The notes beneath the pieces are model-generated. The model was not told the DNA's origin. It was given only the letters and a program-made list of their open reading frames with translations, and searched no databases. Below are positions 1 through 10,440 of a DNA stretch of 64,000 nt, piece after piece. Location: the NCBI GenBank assembly GCA_030544215.1, contig JARZZO010000014.1, positions 16,154,234 through 16,218,233 on the forward strand, given 5' to 3'. Source of the DNA: Zantedeschia hybrid cultivar (taxonomy: Eukaryota; Streptophyta; Magnoliopsida; Alismatales; Araceae). The position numbers and the translations under genes are program-made. The first letter of the stretch is position 1. Each line of letters starts with the position of its first letter.

Positions 1-1814
1 CGTCAGTTCCCCAGCCGGATCACCACCCGCAGCGGTGGCAACTTCAGCGTCGACGTCGTCTTTGCCGTTGTCGTCCTCTTCGGAAGACGAACTTTCGAAT
101 GCGGCCGAGCTGGAAAAGCTGAGGTTCTCGTAGTGTTGGAGAGCCTGCAAGGTCTCCAGCTGGTTTGGCTCTGCGAGAGAAGGGTCAGCTAGCATTTGGA
201 AGGCTGGATACTCAGCGACATTGTTCATGTCCGTGGTTTGTTGGTTGCTGTTCTCCCCGTAGAGGGCTTCCAGCTGCCTGAAGAACCGGTAGTGCTTGCC
301 GTCGTGCCTTCCCGCCTTGCCCTCCTTGGTCTTCTTGTAGTACTTGTAGAGGTTCTCCAGCTTCTCCCTGCATTTCTTCCCGCTCCTTTGGTACCCGTGT
401 TCTTCCGCCATGATCCTGCAAAATAACAGTGTGGAAACAATATATATAGGCATTGTTTAAAGAAGATGAGGAAACTAGTTCATTCAAACCCTAGAGAAAT
501 CATACTACTTATGAGGCGCACCGACATATATAGTCATGCGAGTCTCTCTCAAAGGAGCCGACATATCTCTCTATGATCACAATCTTGAGGAATTCTCTAC
601 AATGGGCATAACCCCACGAAGAACCACATAATCAGCTAAGAAGTAGCTTGAAATATATAATTCCACCGAATATGGCAGGGGATATATATATTTATCTTAA
701 AGATCAAGAAGGCCCTCCCTGGCCCGGTGCACCTAATGCACTTTCCGGCCGCTTCTCTATGTCGTAGCACAACACAAAGCAAAGAGATCGAATCTAAAGA
801 AGGAAGCATTGGTTCGATCGATCGGAGGCCGGGTGGCTGCCATTTTCTCCTGCGCAGAGGAGAGAAGGCAGCCAGCACCGCGTTCCTCGTGAAGGGCTGC
901 CATGGGGGGCCACGGCAGCCAGAGCAAGGAAGAGAAGACAAGTGCAGAAAAGTTTAAAAAAAAAAAAGGGTTCTACTATTCTGCTGCGATCAAGACCCCA
1001 TCGAAGAAGAAAGCAAATGAGGAAGACGGGAACCAGACGCACCACCCGCGAATACTGCCTGGGTCTTCCTGGCGAACCCTTAAGTGTTGTCACTTTCCCG
1101 TGCCAGAACCAGAAAAAAGGATGACAGGGAGCAGCAGCAGTGAGCAGCGTTTTCTGCTACTCAGATGCCGAACAGGTCGCCAATCTACAGACCATGGGTA
1201 GCAAATATGGAAGGAAAAATGGAAGTGAGTCCTAGTTAATTTTGTGCATAATTAATATGAATATCAAGCTTTTTATTTCTTCCTGTGTTGGCTAGGCTTG
1301 GTGCTGATACAGATATATGCCGGCAAGGGATGGAAGTGGATATACATATGTATGCCTACCTAGAGACCACATCCCACAGGGGAGCCTTTTGCGCGGCTTC
1401 CTTGAACTTGGAGTCCAGCCGGGACCGGATCTCGAGGAGGGTCAGCGTCTCCTGCCTCGGCCACCTGCCATGCGAGCACCCCGCGCCGCCGCCGCCGACG
1501 CCACCGACAGCAGCCGCGGCCGCCGCACCGCCGCCGTCGCCCTCTTCTACGAAGCCGGGGAAGAAGTCCATTCGGCCCTGCTGGTGCTGCAGCGGCGCCG
1601 GAGGAGGAAGAGGAGGAGGGCTTTCGTGAATGGGGTTCGGGGGCGTCGACAACGCCACCTCCTCCTCCCCCTGGCTGCCTGTGGCGGCACCGGCGAGGAA
1701 GAGCCCGTAATGGGGGTGCCGCGGCGGTGGCGGCAGGCTCCGGTGGCTGGCGAAGGGCTCCGATATCAGGTGGCGGAGATCGGAGAGCCCATACTGCTCC
1801 CCTATGTCCATCAT
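1..1814 (-). CDS. PTL: Trihelix transcription factor, PETAL LOSS (PTL)-like, 3' end outside window
   Basis: Two exons are visible: 1814-1360 and 415-1, separated by a 944-bp intron (donor GTAGGC at 1359, acceptor TTGCAG ending at 416). The start is an ATG at 1814, the first of two consecutive Met codons. Exon 1 has a Gly/Ala/Pro-rich N-terminus and ends inside the N-terminal trihelix domain (GRWPRQETLTLLEIRSRL, then LWDVVSR). Exon 2 continues in frame with IMAEEHGYQRSGKKCREKLE and KHYRFFRQLEALYGE, followed by an acidic Ser-rich stretch. The intron lies between the second Trp region and the third helix, and the junction reads through cleanly. From family knowledge, PTL is a nuclear GT-2-clade DNA-binding protein that restrains growth between sepals and affects petal initiation. 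About 290 codons are in the window; the central coiled coil and second trihelix domain would lie to the left. Family assignment is strong, orthology is inferred. Confidence 0.92.
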
Positions 1815-1819
1815 CGAAG

Positions 1820-1821
<2 letters not shown>

Positions 1822-1853
<32 letters not shown>
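1822..1853 (-). repeat. (CT)16 microsatellite in the PTL-like 5' UTR
   Basis: Sixteen uninterrupted GA units on the plus strand read as (CT)16 in the transcript and end 7 nt before the start codon. More GA runs follow at about 1951-1962 and 1983-1998, so the whole leader is pyrimidine-rich. GA/CT repeats bind plant BBR/BPC (GAGA-binding) factors. A role here is inferred. Confidence 0.9.
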
Positions 1854-1857
<4 letters not shown>

Positions 1858-2075
1858 AGATGCTGGGAGTGACGGCCGGATCGCGTCGTTCACGAAAAGT
1901 CGGGGTTTTATGGGAATTGATCCCGTTCGCGGCCGAAGAGTTTTACCAGAAGAGAGAGAGAGAAGGGGGGCGGGGGTGTTTAGAGAGAGAGAGAGAGGGA
2001 GGAGTAGAGAGAAGAATAAGAAGAAGATAGGAGAGGGAGGGGGAGAGAGGGGGTAGCGTAGCGGGAGCAATACGT

Positions 2076-2085
2076 GGTATTTATC
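2076..2085 (-). promoter_or_regulatory. Candidate TATA box of the PTL-like gene
   Basis: On the minus strand the sequence reads GGATAAATACC about 265 bp upstream of the start codon. This would put transcription start near 2045 and give a leader of about 230 nt that contains the CT repeats. Confidence 0.5.
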
Positions 2086-2099
2086 CAGTAGGAGGGCGA

Positions 2100-3478
2100 C
2101 GCGTGTCACTGGCAAGGGACCGTGATGGACATCGAAGCACGAGGCACTGACGTGCTGACGCGTGTTACAGTCACCTTCGTCAACGCCCGTCTCTTTGGAC
2201 CCTCTATTCCCGTTATTTTACTCCCTCTGCCCTTCCCTCCCTTCCCTATCCATTAGGCAGCTTCTTCTGGGCTGTGTCGTCCTGTACTCCCTCCCTCCCT
2301 ATGCGCGGCCTTTCCGCATAAAGCTGGGCTCGGATTCTCCCCGCTGAGGGCCTTTTTGTTTATGGAGGAGCTACACAGCCACCCAACTGAACCACCTTGA
2401 ACAGAAACAAAAGGGTCTTTATGCTTGCTTATGGAGGAGCTACACAGGAGGAGGCGGCGTGAGGGGTCTGCCCACCTTTAGGAGGACCTCAGTGGCTTCA
2501 TCAGCTTCATATCTATAGCCTTTTTGTAGAGAAGAATCGAGGAGTTGCCGGGGGTCTGGATGAAGCCTTGGATAACCCCCCTCCGATTCCCTAGTTAGAG
2601 TGCAGGAGGTTAAAAAAGAAGAAATTCCACATTCAGATCTCGGCGGATATGATTCCAAAATTTATGCATTTGATTCCCTTACGTAGAAGAATAAAAATAG
2701 TAAATCGTTTTACTCTCACATTAGATATTGTATAAATAGATGTATGCTTATAAATAAAACGCAACCTTTCTTATCAATAAAGGTTATTTTTTAAAGAAAA
2801 ATGATAAAATTTCATCTCCGTTTTGAGAACAATATATCAGAGGAGACACGTAAATTTTCACACATCCGCAATGGCACTGTTTCTGAGAACTGAACAAAAG
2901 ATCATTAAATTTTTTGAACACTTTTAGTCAGCCTGACCCGTCCAGTAGTTCAAAGGAGTCCACACACATCTACTTTCACTGGGAGATTATGTAGACGCAT
3001 AAAACGGCAAACTGTTTTAGTCTCACATGAGATGTTATAAAAATAGACGTGCATTCAATCTTCTTCCTAACGAAGATCATTTTTTAAAAAAAATTACAAA
3101 ATCCCATCCAACACTCTCCGGACAATACCTCAAGCATTCAAACCTTCTAATCATAAATAGGGCGTGGGCAACACCATCTTGACATGTCATGTCCATTTCC
3201 AATGCCGCATTGCTAAACCTGTTACGTGAATATGCTAGCCAACGATTAGTTCTAATTATTTGTTCTTCTTCTTAATGTGGCAAATTATATACAAATAAAA
3301 AGGAGGAGAGAGATGGAAAAGGAAAGCCCAATTATCAAGCCTGTTGGTTGTAGAGCCTGATCCGTAAGGTTGAAGAGACTGAATAAACGACTCTTCCCAT
3401 GCTTAAAAGTCATATTCTTGGAAAGTGACATTTGCAAAACAAGGAGTAATCTCATTTGTGATGTATTATTAGATAGGC
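2100..3478. other. Intergenic DNA, no gene seen
   Basis: AT-rich intergenic DNA. A 19-bp stretch (TTATGGAGGAGCTACACAG) occurs twice, near 2360 and 2429. No domain or splice pattern is recognisable. Confidence 0.6.
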
Positions 3479-4376
3479 GGTCCGTTTGATAAAATTTATT
3501 TTAAATATCTTAAGTCTAATTTCTCATTTATTGTCTAAATCTAATTAAAAAAGTACTTAAAGAGAATAAGATTTATATGGGGAGCTTGTTTGGTAAACAA
3601 CTTAACAGACATTTAAATTAATATTTTGTTTTATAAAATATTTTTAAAATGTAAACAATACTTATAATTTTATTCTTTTTTCTTTTATTACCATTAGAAA
3701 TCAACGGAATATGTGACTTTTATATATGTATCTCTGCACCTATAATATTTACAGCTAGATTGCTAACTTTTCTATTTTACAAAAATATCCTTAAAACTTA
3801 AAATACTCGTAATTCTGTTCAATTTTGTTTTATTACAGTTGAAATCAACCGGATGTGTAACTTTTACACATATATCTCTGTAACTATAATATTTATACCT
3901 AGATCCCTCCCTTTATAAGGATAATATATATGTATATATATATATATATACAAAAATCTCATTTATAAAACATATTAATATCTCTCAAACTTTATTCTTT
4001 CCCCCTGACTTTGCCCAATCACTCGTATCATAACACAGCCAGGGAACTTGCAAGCGTTTTACACCTACAAGCTGCCCTGCAAAATCCTTCTCTTTGGGTG
4101 TTGTGTCCAAAATATGGATAAAGAAGAGAAAGGGCAGCTGTCCTTTTCCCTTGCCTCTGCCGTACGTTGAGACGGGCGGCTGGCTGACCGGGTGGGGTGG
4201 TGACGGCTGTGCAGAGTAATAAAAAGTGACATTCCCATCACTTAATGGTTAATAGGAATTTAGATTTCAGAGATTGTCTCAAACATTCATTCAAACATTT
4301 TTTTAAACAATTTAAAATTTAAGATGTGTGATCGGTTCAGATTAAGAGGTTCATTAAACTTTATCAAACGTACCCT
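3479..4376. mobile_element. Candidate MITE with inverted ends
   Basis: The left end reads GGTCCGTTTGATAAAATTTA. The reverse complement of the right end reads GGGTACGTTTGATAAAGTTT. The interior is AT-rich and non-coding and holds a diverged direct duplication of about 130 bp (roughly 3650-3780 and 3795-3905) and an AT microsatellite at 3922-3952. I could not establish a target duplication, so superfamily and exact ends are uncertain. Confidence 0.35.
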
Positions 4377-4763
4377 TAGACTTAGTTTTGTTGGATTTTA
4401 ATGGTCTAAGATCAGAAGTTTTAACCTTTTTTTTTCTGTAGAATTGGTTTTTGTCAACTTTCTTAATTATGACAATATAATTAAACGTATCTTAGATGCA
4501 AAGGATATGACAATACGGAAAATATTATTGCATTTCAGATATAGTAGCATTGTAGCATGAACTATGACTAAAATGTGGCCATCGTCAGGAAAATATATCT
4601 TACATTAATGATATGAAAACAACATAGCAATAACGCAAAAATATGACCAAAAGGACATGAAAATACAGTTTCTGAATATTGTTTACGTAAATGCCTAGTT
4701 CTATATCTGAAAAATACAATTATTCCTTTATTATGACTTGAAGAAGAGTTTTACCGTCGGATC

Positions 4764-4836
4764 GCACACTCGTCTTGGATCACGAGTGTGCCATTTTTTT
4801 TTTGAAGTTTTTTAACCGTCCGATCTTTGATCGGAC
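4764..4836. repeat. Two adjacent short hairpins
   Basis: A perfect 10-bp stem (GCACACTCGT / ACGAGTGTGC, 8-nt loop) at 4764-4791 is followed by a perfect 8-bp stem (GTCCGATC / GATCGGAC, 3-nt loop) at 4818-4836. Both are preceded by a T-run and a CCGTC word. This is probably a decayed foldback element. Confidence 0.5.
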
Positions 4837-4940
4837 ACTACCGATGCCGAGTTGGGGGTCTCGCCAATTCGATAATTTTTTTTTTTTAAAAAAAAAATAT
4901 CGCACTGCTCACTGCCATCCGATCTAAGTATGGACACGGT

Positions 4941-4992
4941 ACAATAAGTATTACTCCTTGATAAATAAGTACAATAAGTATTACTCCTTGAT
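4941..4992. repeat. Short tandem duplication
   Basis: Twenty-two bases starting ACAATAAGTATTACTCC are repeated exactly with a 30-bp period (4941 and 4971). Confidence 0.8.
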
Positions 4993-5377
4993 GAATACTT
5001 TGAGGTCCAAAACTTAATGAGCTAATGACTCGATACCTTATGGGCTCTTTTAGAGGCTAAATGATATAGGATATCCAAAATCGGATCCATTATCATTTCA
5101 AATAAGATTCGAGGAGGATATATTAGTATTACCGTAGAGCAATATGCATATCGGATTCTAACATGGATAATATGAATCCTTAATAGGATCTCAATCAGAT
5201 CCTTGTTGGGAATTCCGTAACCATAGCCAATAAAGACTCCAGTTTATAAAGTAATCCAATCCGCTAAACTCATACAACCAGCCTTCCTCTCCGGACCCTT
5301 CTTCCTCTTACCCACCCTCGGTTGTGAAAAAAAAAAAACAGCCACCCGCGTACATCCCTGGGAGGGAGTGGGCGCAC

Positions 5378-6261
5378 CAGCGGGCTCAAATGGGCTGAAC
5401 TTGGATTTGGTCAAGTTTAAGTCTGAATCTCAAAACAATTCAATAAATATTAAATATAAAGAATGATAATAAAATTTATATAATATATATATGTTTAGAT
5501 TAATAAGATTATTCATGTGCACACATATATCATACAAATTAATTTATCTCAAGTATAGATATTTTGGACGAATGCTTCAATTATCTTAAATTCAAAAAAG
5601 TTTTTTTTACACGTACTTACTAAAACATATTAGACATGTGACAATTATTTTAAAAAACTTACATCTTTATGATACCTTTAAAATCATTATATGTATCATT
5701 GATATTATAATATTTTAGTGTGGGCTAATCAATATTTGATTATAGTGCTATGGCAAGTTTTCCTTTTATAATAGATCACATTTCTACGATACCTTCAAAA
5801 TAATCATATGCGTCATAAATCATTGTAATATTTCAGTGTGAGTTAATTAATATTTGATCAAAATGTTATAGTAAGTTTTGATTTTATAAAAGATGTGTTT
5901 TTATGTTAAACATGAAAGATCAAAATATGAATAATTAATATATTTTTTTAGATTGTGTTATTGAATGTGATGATTTTGAAAATCTTATTTTTTAATAGAG
6001 GAAGAGGTTTACGTATAGGCACTAATTCTTATTAATATGATAGATTACATATTTTTAAATAAAATTTAATTTTTCTTATATTTATAATTTTATAAAAAAT
6101 CTTCATATATTTAAGTTTGAAACTCGAATCCGAAACTCAAATTGTTTTAGATTTGAGCTTAAACATAGAAAATTAGACTTAGACTCTATTTGGGCCTCAT
6201 TTTTCTTGATTTGACTTAAATTTTACTAAGTCCGATCCAGGTCCAACCATTGACACCTCTG
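5378..6261. mobile_element. Candidate non-autonomous hAT-like element
   Basis: The ends are imperfect inverted repeats. The left reads CAGCGGGCTCAAATGGGC, and the right, reverse-complemented, reads CAGAGGTGTCAATGGTTGG. Similarity continues inward as GGATxxGxxxAAxTTTAAGTC. The interior is strongly AT-rich between GC-rich flanks and contains a diverged tandem duplication (about 5665-5780 and 5797-5890). The possible 8-bp target duplication is poor, so the call rests on the ends. Confidence 0.4.
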
Positions 6262-7665
6262 ATGCGGCCCGCCAGCCGCCCAACAGGGTGCCACTCGCCA
6301 CGTGCAAGCCGGCACTTCACGCATGCGCCAGATTCTTTCTCCCTAAGATTCATAAGAATCTACATATTTTACAGTTCTCTCTTTCTCTCACTTTGAATTG
6401 TCTCTCTCTCCCCTTCTTAGATTTCTACTACTTTTCTTCTTTAATTTGTCACTTGTCAACTAATGGATAATAATTTCTTCAACTGATAAGTATAGATATA
6501 TTTTGATAATTAAATTTTATTTTAATATATTTAGATAATCTTTATCAAATGAATATATTTATGTATATAATTATGGTATTTCAAGTTATTTCCTTGGTCC
6601 CACTAACAATTCTTTTTGGCTCCACCGTTTGTCGAGGGTCAAAATTCGGAGATTTGGCAGGATTTTTGGTTTATTTAAATTTTTACCTTGGAACATATAG
6701 TTTTTAGAAACAGAAAACCTTGTTATCATCCAATAACATAGAGATATTTTTCATATATATATATAGAGAGAGAAAGAGAGATAAAGGGGGAGAGAGAGTA
6801 GTGCTTGTAATACTTGCAGCGGTGCAGAAAACGGGCACCTGTGAGCCCTCCATTCCGTTCCATCATCTAGACATACCGGATGCAGTTTATCCTTTCTTAA
6901 ATACATTTCCAAACAAAATTTGTTCGTCAATTATTTTTCAATAAACATGAAATATACTTTTGAGAGTACCATTGGACTCTCTAAAAGTATGATCACGTTC
7001 TTAGATGTAAAATATGATCGTACTCTTTAAAGTACAATGGATGCTTTCGAAAAGTAGTTGGACATATTTTTTTGCTTTTTTGAATTCAATGTTCTCTATG
7101 CACTGACGCACATATGACATTGACGCATATTTAACTCCGTGTAACCTGTCCAGATTGCAAAATAGAATTGGATGGCTCAATACAGCTCAAAGTTTTTGCA
7201 CAGACTGCTGCGGTACAGAGAGAGAGGCAAAAATATATAACTAAATTCAACGTTGCATGTTGCTGCTCAGGTTTCCGATTATTCATATGACTCTACTTTC
7301 TGAAGAATCCTGTGGTATCAGAATAATTTGGACCAACTGGCATCAGCTTAATTTGTATTTACTTGCGTACGTTCAGTCGTAATTCAATATTTTCAACATG
7401 GTGTTTTATTCAAATTTAAACTTTTAATAGTCGTTAATTAAACTGTTTCAAATTGCAATCATGCACCGTTAAACTTACTAACATTGTTAATTAAGTGTAA
7501 TAACACAAATCGATTTTGAAATTCACAAGAAAGATTTCGAACGGATGCCGGATATCATACCTAGAAGAGGCTCGCTGCACTTGCGTTTACAAAAAATTGA
7601 GTTCATTCTTCAGAATTTAAACTGAACTGGCTAGGTTCACTCATGCGAGCTGAAGAAACTTGTAC
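6262..7665. other. Intergenic DNA, no gene seen
   Basis: AT-rich DNA with a small AT/GA run near 6755-6800. Short open frames here have no recognisable domain. The stretch ends at the insertion site of element 1. Confidence 0.6.
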
Positions 7666-7670
7666 AGTAC

Positions 7671-8726
7671 TGATGAGGCAGAATCCGATTCGGCCCATTA
7701 GAGCAGGCCCAAACCCCGTTCAGCCCAACAGCAGCAGTATCAGGCCCTCCGGGAGCCTCCGGCCCATCGGCGGCCATGCAGCCCTCGGCCCAGTAAGCGG
7801 CACCGTCGCTCCCGGCCCAACAGGCTTCAGCCCGTCAAGCGGCCCACCAGCCTTCGGTCCGGGAACAGCACGGCAGCCCAAGGCCAAGCAGGCTTCAGCC
7901 CCTCAGCGGCCCAACCCCCTTCGGCCCGATAGCCGAGTCCGGCCCACTCCAGTGGCGGATCAGACACTATGGCGGTTTACCAGTAAGCCCAAACATAGTC
8001 CTATATCGGCTACCACCGTTAACCAACCTCTATCCTCTGCTATAAATACATCGCTATTTATTGCCAAAGGTATGCAACTCTTTGCCTCCGAGACCCTTAA
8101 GGGCTACGGTCCAAATAGCATTAAAGCTACTTCTTGCCTTCTGAATCGAATCATCTTCAGAAGCTAACTTGACCGTCGGAGGGGGTTCATAAGGGTCAGA
8201 GCCCGGGACTCCTGCTGACCGGTTTCTTCTTCTTTCCCTCCTGCAGGAGCTCGGTTCGAATCATCGCCGACCTTCCCGAGTCGGTCTCGGCCGCCGACCT
8301 CGGATTCCTCTCCTTGGTCTCGACGCCGTCCGACGGCTGCCCCGCAAAGGGAGGTTCGGCCCCGCGCTGTCCCTTCGTCCGACAAAAAAAGGCTCTTGGG
8401 CTCACTATCCAAGAGCAAGCCGAGTCCGAGACCATTCCGGCCTCGGACCGTCGGCTTCGGCTTCATCGCCTGTCAGCCGTATAGCCAGGAAGAGCTTCAT
8501 CCGCGCCGCCCCTTCGCCCGCCGAAGGAGCCTCTGCCCCGACTTCCCGGGGACGAGTCCGCACCGACCGAGGCGCCCTTCGGCCTTCGGACCCTCGTCTC
8601 CGCCTCCGCTCCCTCGGCCTTCCGGATCCCCGTCGGGCCTCAGCAACACCGATCCGAACCGGCTTCGGATCCATTTCTCCGGGTTCCAGCCTCGGAATCC
8701 GGTCGTGATAGATCCAGTCTACATCA
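7671..8726 (+). repeat. 5' LTR of element 1
   Basis: It matches 19233-20288 along its whole length with no length change. It has TG...CA ends, a GC-rich U3 and a TATA box at 8041. Open frames through it are present in both copies and match no protein family, so they are not annotated. Confidence 0.97.
7691..8048 (+). promoter_or_regulatory. LTR promoter: site II (TGGGCY) cluster plus TATA box
   Basis: A TATA box (CTATAAATACA) lies at about 8040-8050. The 350 bp upstream hold eleven RGCCCA words, the reverse complement of the plant site II motif TGGGCY that TCP factors bind in promoters of growth-related genes. The arrangement repeats in the 3' LTR (TATA at 19603-19610). Promoter function is inferred. 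Confidence 0.65.
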
Positions 8727-8728
8727 CG

Positions 8729-8746
8729 TGGCGCCGTCTGTGGGAA
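8729..8746 (+). other. Primer binding site
   Basis: TGGCGCCGTCTGTGGGAA begins 2 nt after the 5' LTR. TGGCGCC is the usual start of primer binding sites complementary to a tRNA 3' end in plant Gypsy elements. The tRNA species (Arg or Asp type) is not certain. Confidence 0.8.
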
Positions 8747-8762
8747 ACCAACAAAACAAGTC

Positions 8763-10440
8763 ATGTCTCAGCGACCTGTGACCCGACGATCCGGGCAAGG
8801 CGAAGCAGAAGCGCGGGAGGCCTCGGCGCAGATGCTGCCTTCCGAAGGCGCACCTTCTGCCCCGCCGAGCCTGCCTCTGCCAACCATACCGGAGTCTCTC
8901 GGCTCGGAAGACCGAGTGGGGGCGCTCCAGCAGCAAGTGGCGATGCTAGCCGCTGCCGTCACGTCCCTAGCGCCTCTCCAGGAGATGGTATCCGCCATCG
9001 CCCAGCGCATAGGGCTGATGGGATAGCCTCCTCCGCAGGCGCCGCTCCCCCTGCTCTGCCCAGTACAAGATGCCCGGTTCCGGCCGGCGCCTGCGCCGGT
9101 TCCTCTCAACGAGGCCGCGGAGACGCACAGCGAGCCCCCGACGCTACCTGTCCGAACTCCTCGCACTGATCGCCTGACGGAGCAGGATTATGCTTCGTCA
9201 GGGTACCGTCCGGCCCGAACCGGAGGACAATCCGTCGCCACCTCGACCGCCCCGGACCTGGACCAGCGGCTCACGGCGATACGCAAAGAGATGCAGCAGA
9301 TGGTGTCTCGGCCTCACGGGGCGCCCCTCGCCAGCAGCATTCTGGAGCAGACCCCATTCACGGCGGAGCTCCTAGCCACCGAGGTACCCCCCAACTTCAA
9401 ACTGCCGAAGGGCCCTCTCTACGACGGAATGACAGATCCGGTCTGTCATTTCCAGAAGTTTAACACTTATCTTCGGGTCCGAGGGATCTCCGAGGCAGTC
9501 CGCTACCGTCTTTTTCCCCTCACCCTTGAGAAAATTGCCCTCACCTGGTTCGAGGCTCTGGCCCCCGACTCCATTCACTCCCTGGTTTAGTTGGGCCAGT
9601 TATTCATCGACCAATTCTATGATGCCACCCGGCAGTCCAAAACTTCCGCCAGCTTGCTAGCCATCCGGCAAGGCCCCACTGAAACCCTCCAGGAGTACTT
9701 CACCAAGTTCCGGACCGAGGCCGCCCAGATCCCAAACCTCGACAGCTCGATCGCGGTCTCGGCCGTGATCAGCGGGTGCAGGGATGAGGAGCTCCTCGGC
9801 TCCATCGGGAAGCGCCATCCCCCTACCTTTCAGGACCTCGTGGCCCGGGCCCATAAGTACATCAACCGAGAGGCCCTGATGCTGTCCAGGGGTAAAGGCG
9901 CAACCGAGACTACCTCGACGCCTGCTCCCCCGGCGGTCAGACTTTGGTCCGAGGACCAAGAGCCCTCCCGGAAGCGTTATCGCCGGGAGGATTGGGACGG
10001 GGAGAGGCGACGGGACCCGCAGCCGCGGTACCTACCCTTACCTGCTCCCCCTTCCCGGATGCTCATGGAGGTGAAGGGCATGCTCCGGCGGCCTGATCGC
10101 ATCAAGACCGATCCTCGTCGAAGGGACCCCGGCAAATACTGCGAGTATCACCGAGAGATCGGCCACACGACGGACGAGTGCCGGCAGCTCCGGGAAGAAA
10201 TCGACCGCCTCATCCGGGAGGGGAGATTGCCGCAGTATCGGCGGGAGCAGCCGCCGCAGCAGAACCGGGACGTCCCTGCAGCACCCAGACAGCAACCACC
10301 CCCGGCGATAGAAGCCGCTCCTCCGCCAAAAGCCACCGCGGCCCCGGTTGAATCATCCCATCAAAGGCCCAGCTCTGGGTCTATCATGATGATATCCGGA
10401 GGGCCCGGGGAGGGATCAAGGTCGCGGCAACGCAGCACCG
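8763..10440 (+). pseudogene. gag: gag of element 1, two in-frame TAG stops
   Basis: The frame opens with ATG at 8763, 17 nt after the PBS, and stays open into pol except for TAG at 9024-9026 and TAG at 9588-9590. It encodes the structural capsid protein. The retrotransposon gag domain covers about 9390-9900 (motifs GPLYDGMTDPVCHFQKF and LQEYFTKFRTEAAQI). A zinc-knuckle-like motif CEYHREIGHTTDEC lies near 10140. A basic region and a Pro/Gln-rich linker lead to the protease. Both stops are single codons in an otherwise conserved frame. The first (after a Met-Gly pair) precedes PPPQ and is probably a former Gln. Because the frame is undamaged otherwise, the mutations are recent. Confidence 0.85.

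Noticed and set aside
7643..9169. Open frames across the 5' LTR and leader of element 1, repeated at 19220-20374
   Set aside because: They are duplicated in both LTRs, rich in Pro/Arg/Ser from GC-rich DNA, and overlap the promoter, PBS and gag.
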